DNA of 64,000 nucleotides, from contig CALSOU010000003.1 in NCBI GenBank assembly GCA_943788055.1, forward strand, positions 124,001 through 188,000, written 5' to 3'. Origin of the DNA: an uncultured Saprospiraceae bacterium. Lineage in GTDB: Bacteria > Bacteroidota > Bacteroidia > Chitinophagales > Saprospiraceae. Shown here piece after piece: positions 16,696-26,098 of the stretch; positions within the stretch are counted from its first letter, which is position 1; each line of letters begins with the position of its first letter. The notes below the pieces were generated by a model. That model was given only the letters and a program-made list of their open reading frames with translations, ran no database searches and was not told where the DNA came from. The position numbers and the translations under genes are program-made.

Positions 16696-18939
16696 ATGCC
16701 AGTTTCAAATACTGCAATAAATGATATCGAAAAAAAACAGCTGAATACTGTTTTTAGAAGACTTAAGAGGTCAATTGCACCTTCGTGCTCGGGAGATGAT
16801 ATTAAGAAAATAAATCTAGCTTACAAAGTTGCATACGAGGGTCACGCGATGCAGAGACGAAAGTCTGGAGAACCATACCTATTCCATCCTCTCGAAGTCG
16901 CAAGAATTTGTTACGAAGAAATTGGTCTTGGCCCAACTGCTATTGTCTGTGCCATATTACATGATGTTGTCGAAGATACTCCATATACCTTGGAGCAGAT
17001 TGTCAAGAATTTTGGTCCGAAAATCGGTTTGATCGTTGATGGTCTGACCAAGTTGGACGGAATGTATAATAATTTTGAAAGTCCACAAGCAGAGAATTTT
17101 AAGAAGGTAATTTCAACGCTAGTTGAAGACGTGAGAGTTGTGCTCATTAAGATGGCTGACCGAGTTCATAATATGCGAACACTCGGAGCCATGCCGCGTC
17201 ACAAGCAACTGAAAATCGCAGCTGAAACGGAATATATCTACGCTCCTTTAGCGCACAGACTTGGACTTTACAAGCTTAAGACTGAATTTCAGGATATCAT
17301 CATGAGGATCCAAGAGCCTGAAGTTTACGAAGAACTTCAGAGTAAGTTGGAGGCGACAGAAAGACAAAGGAATAAATACATAAAGGAGTTCATCTCGCCA
17401 TTGCGAGAGACTTTAGATGAAACGGGAGTAAGTTTCCGTGTTTTGGGTCGACCCAAAAGTATCTCATCGATCTATAATAAGATTCAAACTAAGAAAGTAC
17501 CTTTCGAGGAGATTTACGACTTGTTTGCAGTGCGTGTAATTCTGGATGTCGAGAGTGCAAGAGAGAAAACAGCTTGTTGGCAGTTTTACTCGATTATCAC
17601 GGATGTCTATCGCCCGATACCGGAGAGACTTAAGGACTGGATTACTACTCCAAAGGGAAATGGTTACGAATCATTGCATACAACCGTTATCGGTCCTAAA
17701 GGAAAGTACGTTGAAGTGCAGATACGAACCGAACGAATGGACGAAATTGCAGAACGAGGTTTTGCTGCTCACTGGAAGTATAAAGGGGTGAAGTCACAAA
17801 GCAGTGTTTTTGATATTTGGCTCGATAATGTTCGAGATATTTTGGACACATCCAATAGTGACGCTCTTGAATTTGTAAATGACTTCAAGACTAATCTCTT
17901 TAGCGAAGAGGTGTATGTTTTCACTCCAAAAGGAGATATGAGAATCCTACCACAAGGTGCAACTGCCCTAGATTTTGCATTTGACATTCACAGTGAAGTC
18001 GGGTATCACGCGACAGCACTCAAAGTCAATAATAAGTTGGTCCCTATGGGATACGAGTTGCAGAACGGAGACCAAGTTTCTGTAACAACTAGCAAAAATC
18101 AAAAGCCAACTGAGGATTGGTTGAAGATTGTTGTTACCGGAAAGGCGCGATCTAAGATTAGAAGCTCGATGAAGGAAGAGCGAAGAAAGCAAGGTGAACT
18201 CGGAAAGGAAGCATTGATGCGAAAACTCAAAAGTATGAAAGCTCCTTTTGAAGACAATGTGGATATACTTGTCAAGCATTTTGAAACGACATCAAGAGCC
18301 GAGCTGTTCTATGCTATAGCAATGGAAGAGATTAATCCTTCCACAGATTTTAAGATTTTTAAAGTTGTTGATCATAAGCTTGTACTTAAAGAGGAGTCCA
18401 ACCCAGAGAAGCCTATTCAGCAGGGAGATCCAGAAGATACGAAAGCTGCGCTTGAGCGTAGAATACGTAAAACCAATGCTAAGATTTTGGTAAATGGCGA
18501 GCCGGCTGATACTTACGGTTATTCTTTTGGACATTGCTGTAATCCGGTTGAAGGCGACTCGATTTTTGCCTATCTAACCAATTGGGCGGGGTTGAAGATT
18601 CATCGAACAAACTGTAAGAATGCAACCAACCTATTGGCCAATTATGGCTACAGAGTACTGAAAGCGGAATGGGTAGGAGACATGAAAAACAACTTTATCG
18701 TTGACTTAGTTGTTACTGGAGTAGATTCCGGCATTGGAGTTATACAGAAAATAACAGAGCGAATTTCTGTTCAGCTGGGTATCAATATTCGCTCATTTAG
18801 TATTGCGGGTGATGAAGGTTACTTTGAAGGGAAGATTGGTGTAGTGGTTATGAATACAGATCAACTTAACCAAGCTATCAAAGCGTTAAGAGAAATCGAA
18901 GGGATTTCCAATGTAGTCCGAATCGAAAAGACAGAGTAA
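16696..18939 (+). CDS. relA: Bifunctional (p)ppGpp synthetase/hydrolase (RelA/SpoT)
   Basis: 747 residues, full Rel architecture. The HD hydrolase domain is intact (FHPLEVA with His near 64, AILHDVVEDT near 86-95). The synthetase domain has YDLFAVRVI, LKDWITTPKGNGYESLHTT (near 310-328) and VEVQIRTERMDEIAERG. TGS (VYVFTPKGDMRILPQGATAL), a zinc-finger/helical region with HCCNPVEGD and a C-terminal ACT domain (~670-745) follow. It makes and degrades the alarmone (p)ppGpp in amino-acid and other stress, as expected for the single long Rel of Bacteroidota. fur starts one base after its stop. Confidence 0.95.
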   Translation: MPVSNTAINDIEKKQLNTVFRRLKRSIAPSCSGDDIKKINLAYKVAYEGHAMQRRKSGEPYLFHPLEVARICYEEIGLGPTAIVCAILHDVVEDTPYTLEQIVKNFGPKIGLIVDGLTKLDGMYNNFESPQAENFKKVISTLVEDVRVVLIKMADRVHNMRTLGAMPRHKQLKIAAETEYIYAPLAHRLGLYKLKTEFQDIIMRIQEPEVYEELQSKLEATERQRNKYIKEFISPLRETLDETGVSFRVLGRPKSISSIYNKIQTKKVPFEEIYDLFAVRVILDVESAREKTACWQFYSIITDVYRPIPERLKDWITTPKGNGYESLHTTVIGPKGKYVEVQIRTERMDEIAERGFAAHWKYKGVKSQSSVFDIWLDNVRDILDTSNSDALEFVNDFKTNLFSEEVYVFTPKGDMRILPQGATALDFAFDIHSEVGYHATALKVNNKLVPMGYELQNGDQVSVTTSKNQKPTEDWLKIVVTGKARSKIRSSMKEERRKQGELGKEALMRKLKSMKAPFEDNVDILVKHFETTSRAELFYAIAMEEINPSTDFKIFKVVDHKLVLKEESNPEKPIQQGDPEDTKAALERRIRKTNAKILVNGEPADTYGYSFGHCCNPVEGDSIFAYLTNWAGLKIHRTNCKNATNLLANYGYRVLKAEWVGDMKNNFIVDLVVTGVDSGIGVIQKITERISVQLGINIRSFSIAGDEGYFEGKIGVVVMNTDQLNQAIKALREIEGISNVVRIEKTE

Positions 18940-18940
18940 G

Positions 18941-19429
18941 ATGGAAGTATCAGTAGGAGGATTTAATGAGCAGCTATTTAGTGAGGCTCAAGATATATTT
19001 ACGGAATATATGGAGAGTAACAATCTTCGAAAAACTCCCGAACGATTTGCCATATTAGAAGAGATTTATAAGCGAACGGATCACTTCGATGCAGAAGCGC
19101 TTTTTATCCATATGAAAACTCAAGAATATAGAGTTAGTCGTGCTACGGTTTACAATACTCTTGAATTATTGGTGGCATGTGACCTGATTGCTAAACATCA
19201 GTTTGGAAAGAATGTAACTCAGTATGAAAAATCATACGGTAGCAAGCAACATGATCATCTTATCTGCGAAGATTGTGGGAAGGTTGTCGAATTCTGCGAT
19301 CCGAGAATCCAGCAAATCAAAAATATGATGGGAGAAATGCTGAATTTCGAGATAACCCATCATAACCTAGACCTTTACGGAAAGTGTAAAGGTGCTTGCG
19401 AAAAAACGCGAGGAACTTCTGACAACTAG
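18941..19429 (+). CDS. fur: Fur-family metal-dependent transcriptional regulator
   Basis: 162 residues. N-terminal winged helix (LRKTPERFAILEEIY, FDAEALFIHM, VSRATVYNTLELLVACDLI), then the metal-binding dimerisation half with KQHDHLICEDCGKVVEFCD, HHNLDLYGKCKGAC. The two CxxC-type zinc ligands (CEDC, CKGAC) are present. The sequence fits iron-sensing Fur better than PerR or Zur, but metal specificity is inferred. It begins one base after relA (TAAGATG), so it is almost certainly cotranscribed and translationally coupled. Confidence 0.9.
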   Translation: MEVSVGGFNEQLFSEAQDIFTEYMESNNLRKTPERFAILEEIYKRTDHFDAEALFIHMKTQEYRVSRATVYNTLELLVACDLIAKHQFGKNVTQYEKSYGSKQHDHLICEDCGKVVEFCDPRIQQIKNMMGEMLNFEITHHNLDLYGKCKGACEKTRGTSDN

Positions 19430-19957
19430 AGTTAGCCTTTATATTTAGTTTACGATAATCGCTTGAAAGTGCAAACAGGTTAACTGTGAAAAGCTTTTCA
19501 AACTTTGTTTGATATTGATCTGAAGTGAAACTTGTCCCGAATCTTGTCGGGAAACTTCAGATAGCGGGGAATTCTTGTTATGAGTTCTAATAGTTCGAAG
19601 TATCTAAAAATCGAACTAGACTTGTTTGAGACGTACTTGACAGTGATTCGGGGGCTTGGGACGCGGATATCGAGGGGAGAATCACGAAGACTGAAAGTAC
19701 AAAGGCGAGTAGGCTAGACTGGAAATAGAGGGACTGGGACGAGTTTGTCTAGTGAGAGAGGTTTTTTTGTTACTTTTTATGACGGAGAAAAAAAGTAAAG
19801 TGATCTAGCCCAGGATTATCACCCACAATGGAATACCAAACATCTTAACAGCCGGAACACGACTATTCTAAAAATTGAAATCTTTCATCACGTCTATGTA
19901 TTAAAAACTAGTGATACAGATATAATGGCTATATGAAGTTTGCATTTTAATTGTTTC
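19430..19957. other. Structured intergenic region between fur and paaZ
   Basis: 528 bases between convergent genes, locally richer in G than its surroundings. It holds an inverted repeat (19520-19560) and a second hairpin, TTACTTTTT (19770-19778) with AAAAAGTAA (19790-19798), that could end transcription from either side. Between them a 45-codon ATG frame at 19580 has an atypical Arg/Gly-rich product and is probably not a gene. Similar hairpins near TTACTTTTT are common in Bacteroidota spacers (from memory). Confidence 0.4.
19520..19560. repeat. Nested inverted repeat downstream of fur
   Basis: CTGAAGT (19520-19526) pairs with ACTTCAG (19554-19560), and inside it TCCCGA (19535-19540) pairs with TCGGGA (19547-19552). 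The arms are separated by an asymmetric bulge. There is no T run, so it is not a classic terminator. It may be a mobile intergenic repeat or mRNA 3'-end structure for relA-fur. Confidence 0.55.
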
Positions 19958-22003
19958 CTACTCTTCCCGATTTTTTATCATAGTAAGTATCGTAGCTAAG
20001 GCTGCCGTCTCTCCAGTTTCATCGTAGACATCAACAAGGAATTTGACAATACCTTTCTTGATATCATCATTGTCTTTTTTTTCCTGACCTAGTTTTTCTT
20101 TTACGGTAAAACGAACGCCAATTGTCGCCCCAGCATAGATGGGCTTCAAAAATCGACATTCATCTAGTCCATAGTTCAAGAGAACCGGTCCTTTTCCTGG
20201 GTCAACAAATAATCCGGCTGCTGCAGAAAGGATAAAATAACCATGTGCAACTCGTTGTTCGAAAGTAGTTCCTTCCAGCGAGGTCACATCTGTATGTGCA
20301 TAGAAATGGTCCCAACTGACATTTGCAAAATTGATGATATCAGCTTCCGTAATGGTTCTTTTATGTGTGATAATTGTATCTCCGATTTCCAGATCTTCAA
20401 AGTATTTTCTGAAAGGGTGAACTTCAGACAATTTGTAGTCACCGCCGTATTGATATTGCTGTGTTACCTCCGTCATTGTTGTAGGAGAACCTTGAATTGC
20501 ACAACGCTGTAGATAGTGTTTTACACCTCTCATTCCACCCATTTCTTCACCACCACCTGCACGTCCTGGTCCACCGTGTACAAGCATCGGCATAGGCGAA
20601 CCGTGCCCAGTACTTTCTTTAGCACAATCTCGATTCAGAACAAGAATTCGGCCATGATGAGTGGCAGAACCCATGATATATTCCTTAGCAATGTTGTTGT
20701 CATAAGTAGTAATTGAGCTGACTAATGATCCTTTACCGCGATTGGCTAATTCGATTGCTTCATCAAGATTCTTGTAAGGTATAATTGTACTTACAGGTCC
20801 GAATGCTTCAATTTCATGTACACCCTCAGATTTCCAAGGGTCATTCGTCACCATTAAAACAGGCGCCATGAAAGCTCCTTTTTGATCAACACCTGGAAGA
20901 TCTAGTTTGTCAGGATCTCCATATACGATGGAAGCTTGTTGTCGTAATTCAGCAATTCGCTCTTTTACTTCTCGCACTTGAGCATGTCCAGCAAGTGCAC
21001 CCATTCTCACACCTTCTACTCTTGGATCACCTATGGTTGTTTTTGCAAGTTGTGCAGACAAGGCAAGTTGAACATCTTCGACAAGATTCTCTGGTACAAT
21101 GATTCTTCTGATTGCCGTACATTTTTGACCGCATTTAACAGTCATTTCCTTTCGCACTTCCTTGATGAATAGATTGAATTCATCCGTTCCTGGTACTGCA
21201 TCAGCACCCAGAATAGCACAGTTAAGAGAATCTGCTTCCATATTAAATGAAACTGATTCTTCAATTAATTTTGGATGTGACTTAAGCATCTGTCCTGTGG
21301 TGGCTGAGCCTGTGAAAGTTACGGTATCACCAGTTTTTACAAAATCAAGTACACCGTTCGCCGAACCGCAAATCAGTTGCAGAGCTCCGTCAGGTAGAAT
21401 TCCAGAATCAATAATGTCACGAACCATTGCTTCCGTAAGGTAGGAAGTTAAGGTAGCTGGCTTGACAATGGCTGGAACTCCTGCTAACCAATTAACAGCG
21501 CATTTTTCTAACATTCCCCAGATCGGGAAATTGAATGCATTAATATGAACGGCAACCCCAGTTTTTGGTACCATTAAGTGATGGCCCATGAAAGTGCCTC
21601 CTTTAGAAAGTCCTACAGGTTCGCCTTCCACGTAATATGGTTGGTCTCCTAGTTTCCGCCGAAGACTTGCGTTGGCAAAAAGATTACCAATCCCACCTTC
21701 GATATCGATCCATGAATCAACTCGAGTAGCACCTGTTTTATAACTTATTGGGTAATACGTTTCTCTCCTTTCGTTTAGATAGAGCGCCAATTTTTTCAGC
21801 ATCAGACCGCGTTCTCTAAAAGTCATTTTTCGAAGGTACTTATTACCTGCGCTACGACCGTAGCTAAGCATTTTTTCGAAATCAACTCCTTTGGATGTAG
21901 TTAAGGCAACAACTTCACCTGTAGAAGCATCTAGAAGTTCTTTAGCGTCTCCCGTGCCATTAACCCATTGTCCTGCGACATAATTCTGTAATGTATTTCC
22001 CAT
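19958..22003 (-). CDS. paaZ: PaaZ: oxepin-CoA hydrolase / semialdehyde dehydrogenase fusion
   Basis: 681 residues. The aldehyde dehydrogenase domain (1-~530) has [34 protein letters not shown], the general base in NMEADSLN, the catalytic Cys in [12 protein letters not shown] (near 292) and [24 protein letters not shown]-terminal MaoC-like hydratase (~545-681) has [19 protein letters not shown] and [15 protein letters not shown]. In the phenylacetate pathway the hydratase opens the oxepin-CoA ring and the dehydrogenase oxidises the semialdehyde. No other paa gene is adjacent, so the pathway genes are elsewhere or the enzyme serves another route. Confidence 0.93.
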   Translation of the reverse strand: MGNTLQNYVAGQWVNGTGDAKELLDASTGEVVALTTSKGVDFEKMLSYGRSAGNKYLRKMTFRERGLMLKKLALYLNERRETYYPISYKTGATRVDSWIDIEGGIGNLFANASLRRKLGDQPYYVEGEPVGLSKGGTFMGHHLMVPKTGVAVHINAFNFPIWGMLEKCAVNWLAGVPAIVKPATLTSYLTEAMVRDIIDSGILPDGALQLICGSANGVLDFVKTGDTVTFTGSATTGQMLKSHPKLIEESVSFNMEADSLNCAILGADAVPGTDEFNLFIKEVRKEMTVKCGQKCTAIRRIIVPENLVEDVQLALSAQLAKTTIGDPRVEGVRMGALAGHAQVREVKERIAELRQQASIVYGDPDKLDLPGVDQKGAFMAPVLMVTNDPWKSEGVHEIEAFGPVSTIIPYKNLDEAIELANRGKGSLVSSITTYDNNIAKEYIMGSATHHGRILVLNRDCAKESTGHGSPMPMLVHGGPGRAGGGEEMGGMRGVKHYLQRCAIQGSPTTMTEVTQQYQYGGDYKLSEVHPFRKYFEDLEIGDTIITHKRTITEADIINFANVSWDHFYAHTDVTSLEGTTFEQRVAHGYFILSAAAGLFVDPGKGPVLLNYGLDECRFLKPIYAGATIGVRFTVKEKLGQEKKDNDDIKKGIVKFLVDVYDETGETAALATILTMIKNREE

Positions 22004-22042
22004 TGAATTATTTGATTAGTGTATTAAGTTATTCTTTGACAA

Positions 22043-22066
22043 AAGCTCTTGCTTAAAGCTAGAGCT
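22043..22066 (-). terminator. Terminator after the aminopeptidase P gene
   Basis: Read on the minus strand, AGCTCT-A-GC pairs with GC-A-AGAGCT around a TTTAA loop and is followed by TTTTG. It lies immediately downstream of the aminopeptidase stop and upstream of paaZ, so it likely separates the two transcripts. Confidence 0.6.
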
Positions 22067-22083
22067 ATGATATTTTCGTGAAG

Positions 22084-23487
22084 TTAAGACATTATTTCTT
22101 CTATCTCATTGACTTCTTTGGGTATGTATTCTCCCAGGACTTTTGCTCCTTTATTTGTAATATGTACATCATCTTCAATTCTGACACCACCAAAAGATTT
22201 ATAAGCCTCAAGTTTGTCATAGTTGACAAAATCATTATGTTGTTTTTCTGCTTTGAGCTTGTCGATGAGTTGTGGAATAAAGTAGATTCCTGGTTCTACG
22301 GTGATAACGAATCCTGCTTCAAGGGGTTTTGCAAGACGAAGTGATTTCAAACCCATTACTTTACTTCGCTCAATATCTTCCGTATAACCTACATATTGTT
22401 CGCCTAGATCTTCCATGTCATGCACATCCATTCCGATCATATGTCCCAAACCATGCGGCATAAACATTCCCGCAACATTGGCCATTAACATGTCTTCTAC
22501 CGAACCTTTAAGTAGTCCCAAGCTCTTCATTCCATCAAGTAGAATGCGATTAGCTAGAATATGCATGTCTCTATATGGTGTGCCTACGGAACAAGAAGCG
22601 ATACAGTCTTTTTCCATTTTGAGCACGAGCTCATAGATTTCTTTTTGTTGGCTGTTGAATTTTCCATTTACAGGAAATGTACGAGTTATATCGCCAGAAT
22701 ATCCGAATGGATTTTCTGCTCCCGAATCATTTAACGCGAGATTTCCAGAATTCATAAGATTATCGTGATGGTGATTATGCAGAGTTTGTCCGTTTATCGA
22801 AAAGATGATCGGATATGATAGTTCCGCATGTGATGCATGCAAGCTTTGATGTATTGCGCCCACTACTTCGTATTCATAAAGATCAGGCGCCGTTGACTGC
22901 ATTGCGGTAAGATGCATGGATCTCGTTATATTAATAGCATCTTCTATTTGGACAATCTCTTCTTCAGTTTTGATGGAACGTTGAGCTACGATGGCTTTGA
23001 TCAAGTCTTCTGATACTAGACTTGGAACTATAAGAGGGCTTTCGCCCAAAAGACTCCCTAGCAATATGATATTATCGTGTCGATAAGGAGGAGTAAAGAG
23101 TACCTTGCGATCTGATTCCTTTATGTATTTGTGTAGATCATTAAGAGGACGAATATCTCTAATTCCAACTTTTTCAGCTAGCGAAGTCAATGATTCTTGT
23201 TCCCCTACCCAAATGATATCTTCCATCGAGTAGTCATTTCCGAAAAGAATTGTCTCACCAGAAGCACAATCAATAACCGCATGTAAATTAGGTAAGTTGA
23301 TCCCAAAGTAATAACGAAAGTTACTGTCTTGTCGAAACCTATAAATATTGTCTCGATAATTCATCGGTGATTCTGTATTTCCCATGATGAGTATCAGAGA
23401 AGACCCATGTGAATCATTTTGAGTGTTTAGATTTCGGAGTAATCCTGCTCGACGATCAGTGTAGGTGGTATTGGAAAATAAGTTCAT
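22084..23487 (-). CDS. pepP: Xaa-Pro aminopeptidase (aminopeptidase P, M24B)
   Basis: 467 residues from the ATG at 23487. A longer frame to 23532 is rejected because the promoter element 23510-23517 lies inside it. The N-terminal creatinase/AMP_N domain (~1-160) is followed by the pita-bread M24 domain. Metal ligands are visible in LALNDSGAENPFGYSGDITRT, HGLGHMIGMDVHD, VEPGIYF and GGVRIEDDVHI. It removes N-terminal residues preceding proline, using Mn or Zn in the cytosol. It is alone, with its own promoter and terminator. Confidence 0.93.
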   Translation of the reverse strand: MNLFSNTTYTDRRAGLLRNLNTQNDSHGSSLILIMGNTESPMNYRDNIYRFRQDSNFRYYFGINLPNLHAVIDCASGETILFGNDYSMEDIIWVGEQESLTSLAEKVGIRDIRPLNDLHKYIKESDRKVLFTPPYRHDNIILLGSLLGESPLIVPSLVSEDLIKAIVAQRSIKTEEEIVQIEDAINITRSMHLTAMQSTAPDLYEYEVVGAIHQSLHASHAELSYPIIFSINGQTLHNHHHDNLMNSGNLALNDSGAENPFGYSGDITRTFPVNGKFNSQQKEIYELVLKMEKDCIASCSVGTPYRDMHILANRILLDGMKSLGLLKGSVEDMLMANVAGMFMPHGLGHMIGMDVHDMEDLGEQYVGYTEDIERSKVMGLKSLRLAKPLEAGFVITVEPGIYFIPQLIDKLKAEKQHNDFVNYDKLEAYKSFGGVRIEDDVHITNKGAKVLGEYIPKEVNEIEEIMS

Positions 23488-23509
23488 AATGAAATACTTG
23501 ATTGAGCTA

Positions 23510-23540
23510 CAAACATAACTTGTATCCAGCACTTCAACAA
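23510..23540 (-). promoter_or_regulatory. pepP promoter (TTG, 20-base spacer, TATGTTTG)
   Basis: On the minus strand TTG (23538-23540) and TATGTTTG (23510-23517) match both elements of the Bacteroidota consensus with a 20-base spacer. The minus-7 element ends 22 bases before the chosen ATG. Confidence 0.6.
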
Positions 23541-23570
23541 GGTGGAAACGAAACTACCACTAAGGAATAG

Positions 23571-23798
23571 CGATTTCGAAAATTTGTTAATGAACGAAAA
23601 GCGCATCTAGAATTTCGTTACTTTGTCATTAAAACTGACCAAATTGAATTTTCATACGCTGAAGGAAATGAAAAAATATGGATAAACGGAAATTTACAAG
23701 TTGAGAATTCTAAAGTGAAAATAATCGCTTGGGACAGTTCTTATACAATTATAAAATTTACTGAAAAAGGAATGTCCGATAAGTTTAAAGCATATTAA
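23571..23798 (+). pseudogene. C-terminal gene remnant without a start codon
   Basis: After a TAG at 23568 a frame of 75 codons runs to TAA at 23796. It has protein-like composition (DQIEFSYAEGNEKIWINGN, VKIIAWDSSYTIIKF, GMSDKFKAY) but no ATG before the last ~10 residues. No family recognised. It looks like the tail of a gene whose 5' part was lost, next to the divergent pepP promoter. Confidence 0.5.
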
Positions 23799-24076
23799 AA
23801 TCATAGCTCGTTCCTCGCTACGCTTCATATACTATATGTTAGCTGTCAGAAATCTGGCAAGTTCAAAACTGGGGAAGAAATCACCAAACTTTCAGCTTTA
23901 CTCAATAAAAATCGGAGATCTAATTTTTATAAGGGAAAATTTAATTTCTTGAAAGTCTGTGCATGTGCCGTAGCTGCGTTTTTGTAGCTATGGACTTATG
24001 TACCTTCTTAGCTTCCGTTTTTTATTGCGTATTTGGATTATCAAGATAGAACTTTACATTCATTCTAGCTACCTTA

Positions 24077-25504
24077 TTATTCTATAATCAATTTCTGACA
24101 AGAAGATTGTGTTTCTGTTTCAATCTTAAGAATGTAAATCCCACCTGACGAAAGATCAGCAACATTAATCGTTTTTGAGCTCTCTGAAAAAGACAAGCCA
24201 TTTAAACATGTACGGCCGTCAACACTCAATATCTCCCATTGATAATCTTCCTTTACGTTTTCAATAGTGATTTGTAAATTAGCAGGATTAGGGTAAATGA
24301 TTGGGTTGAATATTTCGTTTATTGGGTCCTCAATATTGACTAATTGTTCAATTCCAAATAACGCGGATTCCTGATATGTAAAAGTACCTCCCTCTGCAAT
24401 CAGTTCTTCACTGTCAGTAAATATTTTCCAGAATCCTTCATCAGGATCAGCAAAACTGCAACAGATTCCATCGCCAACTGAATCATAAATATTGAAAGTA
24501 TAACAGTCTCCTGGGGTTAAGGCTAAAAAAGTGTCAATAGGGGCAGAAAAATCAGGAAAACCAACATAATCATCCCCACCAATAATTACTTCACCTATGG
24601 AATTTAAAATCTCCCACTCTGTCTCTTGTGGAAAGTTATCGAAGTATAATTGAAAATGAATTGAATCTGTTATATAAGTGGCACCTCCGCCCTCTATTTC
24701 AACTGAAATAGTATTATCCTGAAGATTTGAATCAATCATATTATTTGGATTTTCTAATACAACAGAAATTTCAGGAGCAGAAACTCCTTCTATATTTATT
24801 GGTGGCAATGAAACATCTGTGAATTCATAAAGCACCAAATCACCATTCCAGTTGATTTCGCTTTGTAAATTTCCGTTCAAGTAAGTTTTAATCTCAACTG
24901 AAGTAAGACTTTGTTGCCCCATATTCATCAATGTAATGTTTGGAGTTGTTTCATTTGAACAAATCATAGTAGTACTATTATAATCAAATATCCTTGCATC
25001 AACGACCGAGTTTCCAGCTGATGCACATGTTCCGATACCGTCGGTAAGTATTGATTCGATTTCATTCGGCCCACCTGAATATTCGAGGTAGGTTCTATCA
25101 GGACAAACGATAAAGTAAGTAGGATAATATTCAATGCCATATATATCCGGAACGTCACCTGTTGTATTAATTTGAGGATTATTGCAATTCCAATCAACAG
25201 CATAATCTATTACTTCCTGATCAGTAGAAGTATCGTCGGCTTCTATTCCGAGGATCATCACTTCATTTGTTCCGTCAAGGCCAAGCGTTTCCCAAACGGC
25301 TTCAACACCAGCAGCATTTTGTTGACATGGACCGCACCATACTGCATAGAAATCCAGAACAACTGATTTGCCTTGATCCAGATATTCGTACAGTTCGTGG
25401 GTCTCACCATCAATGTCAGTTAAGATGAAATTTGGAGCGACTTCTTGTGCATTGATCCATTGAACCTGAAATATTATTAGAAGGATTTGTAATAGAATTT
25501 TCAT
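24077..25504 (-). CDS. Secreted thioredoxin-like protein with T9SS type A sorting domain
   Basis: 475 residues. After a signal peptide (to about 19, INAQ), an AhpC/TlpA-type thioredoxin domain follows with VVLDFYAVWCGPCQQN (CGPC near 56-59) and EYYPTYFIVCPDRT. Residues ~155-390 hold beta-rich domains with CSNETTPNITLMNMG (CARDB-like) and GDCYTFNIYDSVGDGICCSF, a Ca-binding-looking loop common in secreted Bacteroidota proteins. The end (NPIIYPNPANLQITIEN to GIYILKIETE) is the T9SS type A C-terminal signal. It is probably surface-attached or secreted, with a thiol-redox role. No dedicated partner gene is adjacent. Confidence 0.9.
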   Translation of the reverse strand: MKILLQILLIIFQVQWINAQEVAPNFILTDIDGETHELYEYLDQGKSVVLDFYAVWCGPCQQNAAGVEAVWETLGLDGTNEVMILGIEADDTSTDQEVIDYAVDWNCNNPQINTTGDVPDIYGIEYYPTYFIVCPDRTYLEYSGGPNEIESILTDGIGTCASAGNSVVDARIFDYNSTTMICSNETTPNITLMNMGQQSLTSVEIKTYLNGNLQSEINWNGDLVLYEFTDVSLPPINIEGVSAPEISVVLENPNNMIDSNLQDNTISVEIEGGGATYITDSIHFQLYFDNFPQETEWEILNSIGEVIIGGDDYVGFPDFSAPIDTFLALTPGDCYTFNIYDSVGDGICCSFADPDEGFWKIFTDSEELIAEGGTFTYQESALFGIEQLVNIEDPINEIFNPIIYPNPANLQITIENVKEDYQWEILSVDGRTCLNGLSFSESSKTINVADLSSGGIYILKIETETQSSCQKLIIE

Positions 25505-26098
25505 AATATTTAGCTTTTATTTTTGTTAATTTTCACAATTATTTCTATAGTTATTTTTAACTTTTACCATTATATAAAAATGTAATGTGCTTTAATATTC
25601 CGAGCTTAAGTCTTTCTTGTTTCGATTTGAATATTGATAGACAAATGACACTTTAATTTAAATTTGACCATGAATTCTAATTTTTCGTTAGCCGAATAAA
25701 TTAATTCCAGATCTTGTATTGTAGAATGTAAGGTAACTCAAATGTATGAGCAATTTCATATCAAATATAGAAGTATTATCTTAAGTTGTGTAGCATACAA
25801 AAGTAAGAGGGTTCCATTTTGAACAAAGATATATTATTAGCAATTGAAGATATAATTTAATAAAATAGCAACCACAAGCCATGGACATTATTCATTTACT
25901 TTCAAATACTAAACACGAATCAAGAAATGGTCAGGGAGCTGGAACCAATTACAAAGGTAATTCCAAAACATAAAAAGCTGCGATCTCGGAATACTTTGCT
26001 GTCGCTTGCATTCCGAATATAGTAAACCCCTTATTTGCCACCAAAAAAGCCCTTTCACAGCAAGTGTAAAAGGGCCTTTTTTTATGTTTTATAGGATA
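25505..26098. other. AT-rich gap with only a 30-codon frame and a terminator
   Basis: About 590 AT-rich bases. The only ATG frame I noticed (25880, 30 codons, starts MDIIHLL) is too short to support, though it could be a gene fragment. A bidirectional terminator closes the region at 26043-26083. I see no repeat or RNA gene. Confidence 0.4.
26043..26083. terminator. Bidirectional terminator downstream of the lytic transglycosylase
   Basis: GCCCTTT (26049-26055) pairs with AAAGGGC (26069-26075), with an A run before and a T run after, so it works on both strands. It lies 16 bases past the transglycosylase stop. Confidence 0.85.

Noticed and set aside
19580-19717. 45-codon ATG frame downstream of fur
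   Set aside because: Arg/Gly-rich composition, atypical codons and a location between hairpins make it more likely part of a structured spacer than a gene.
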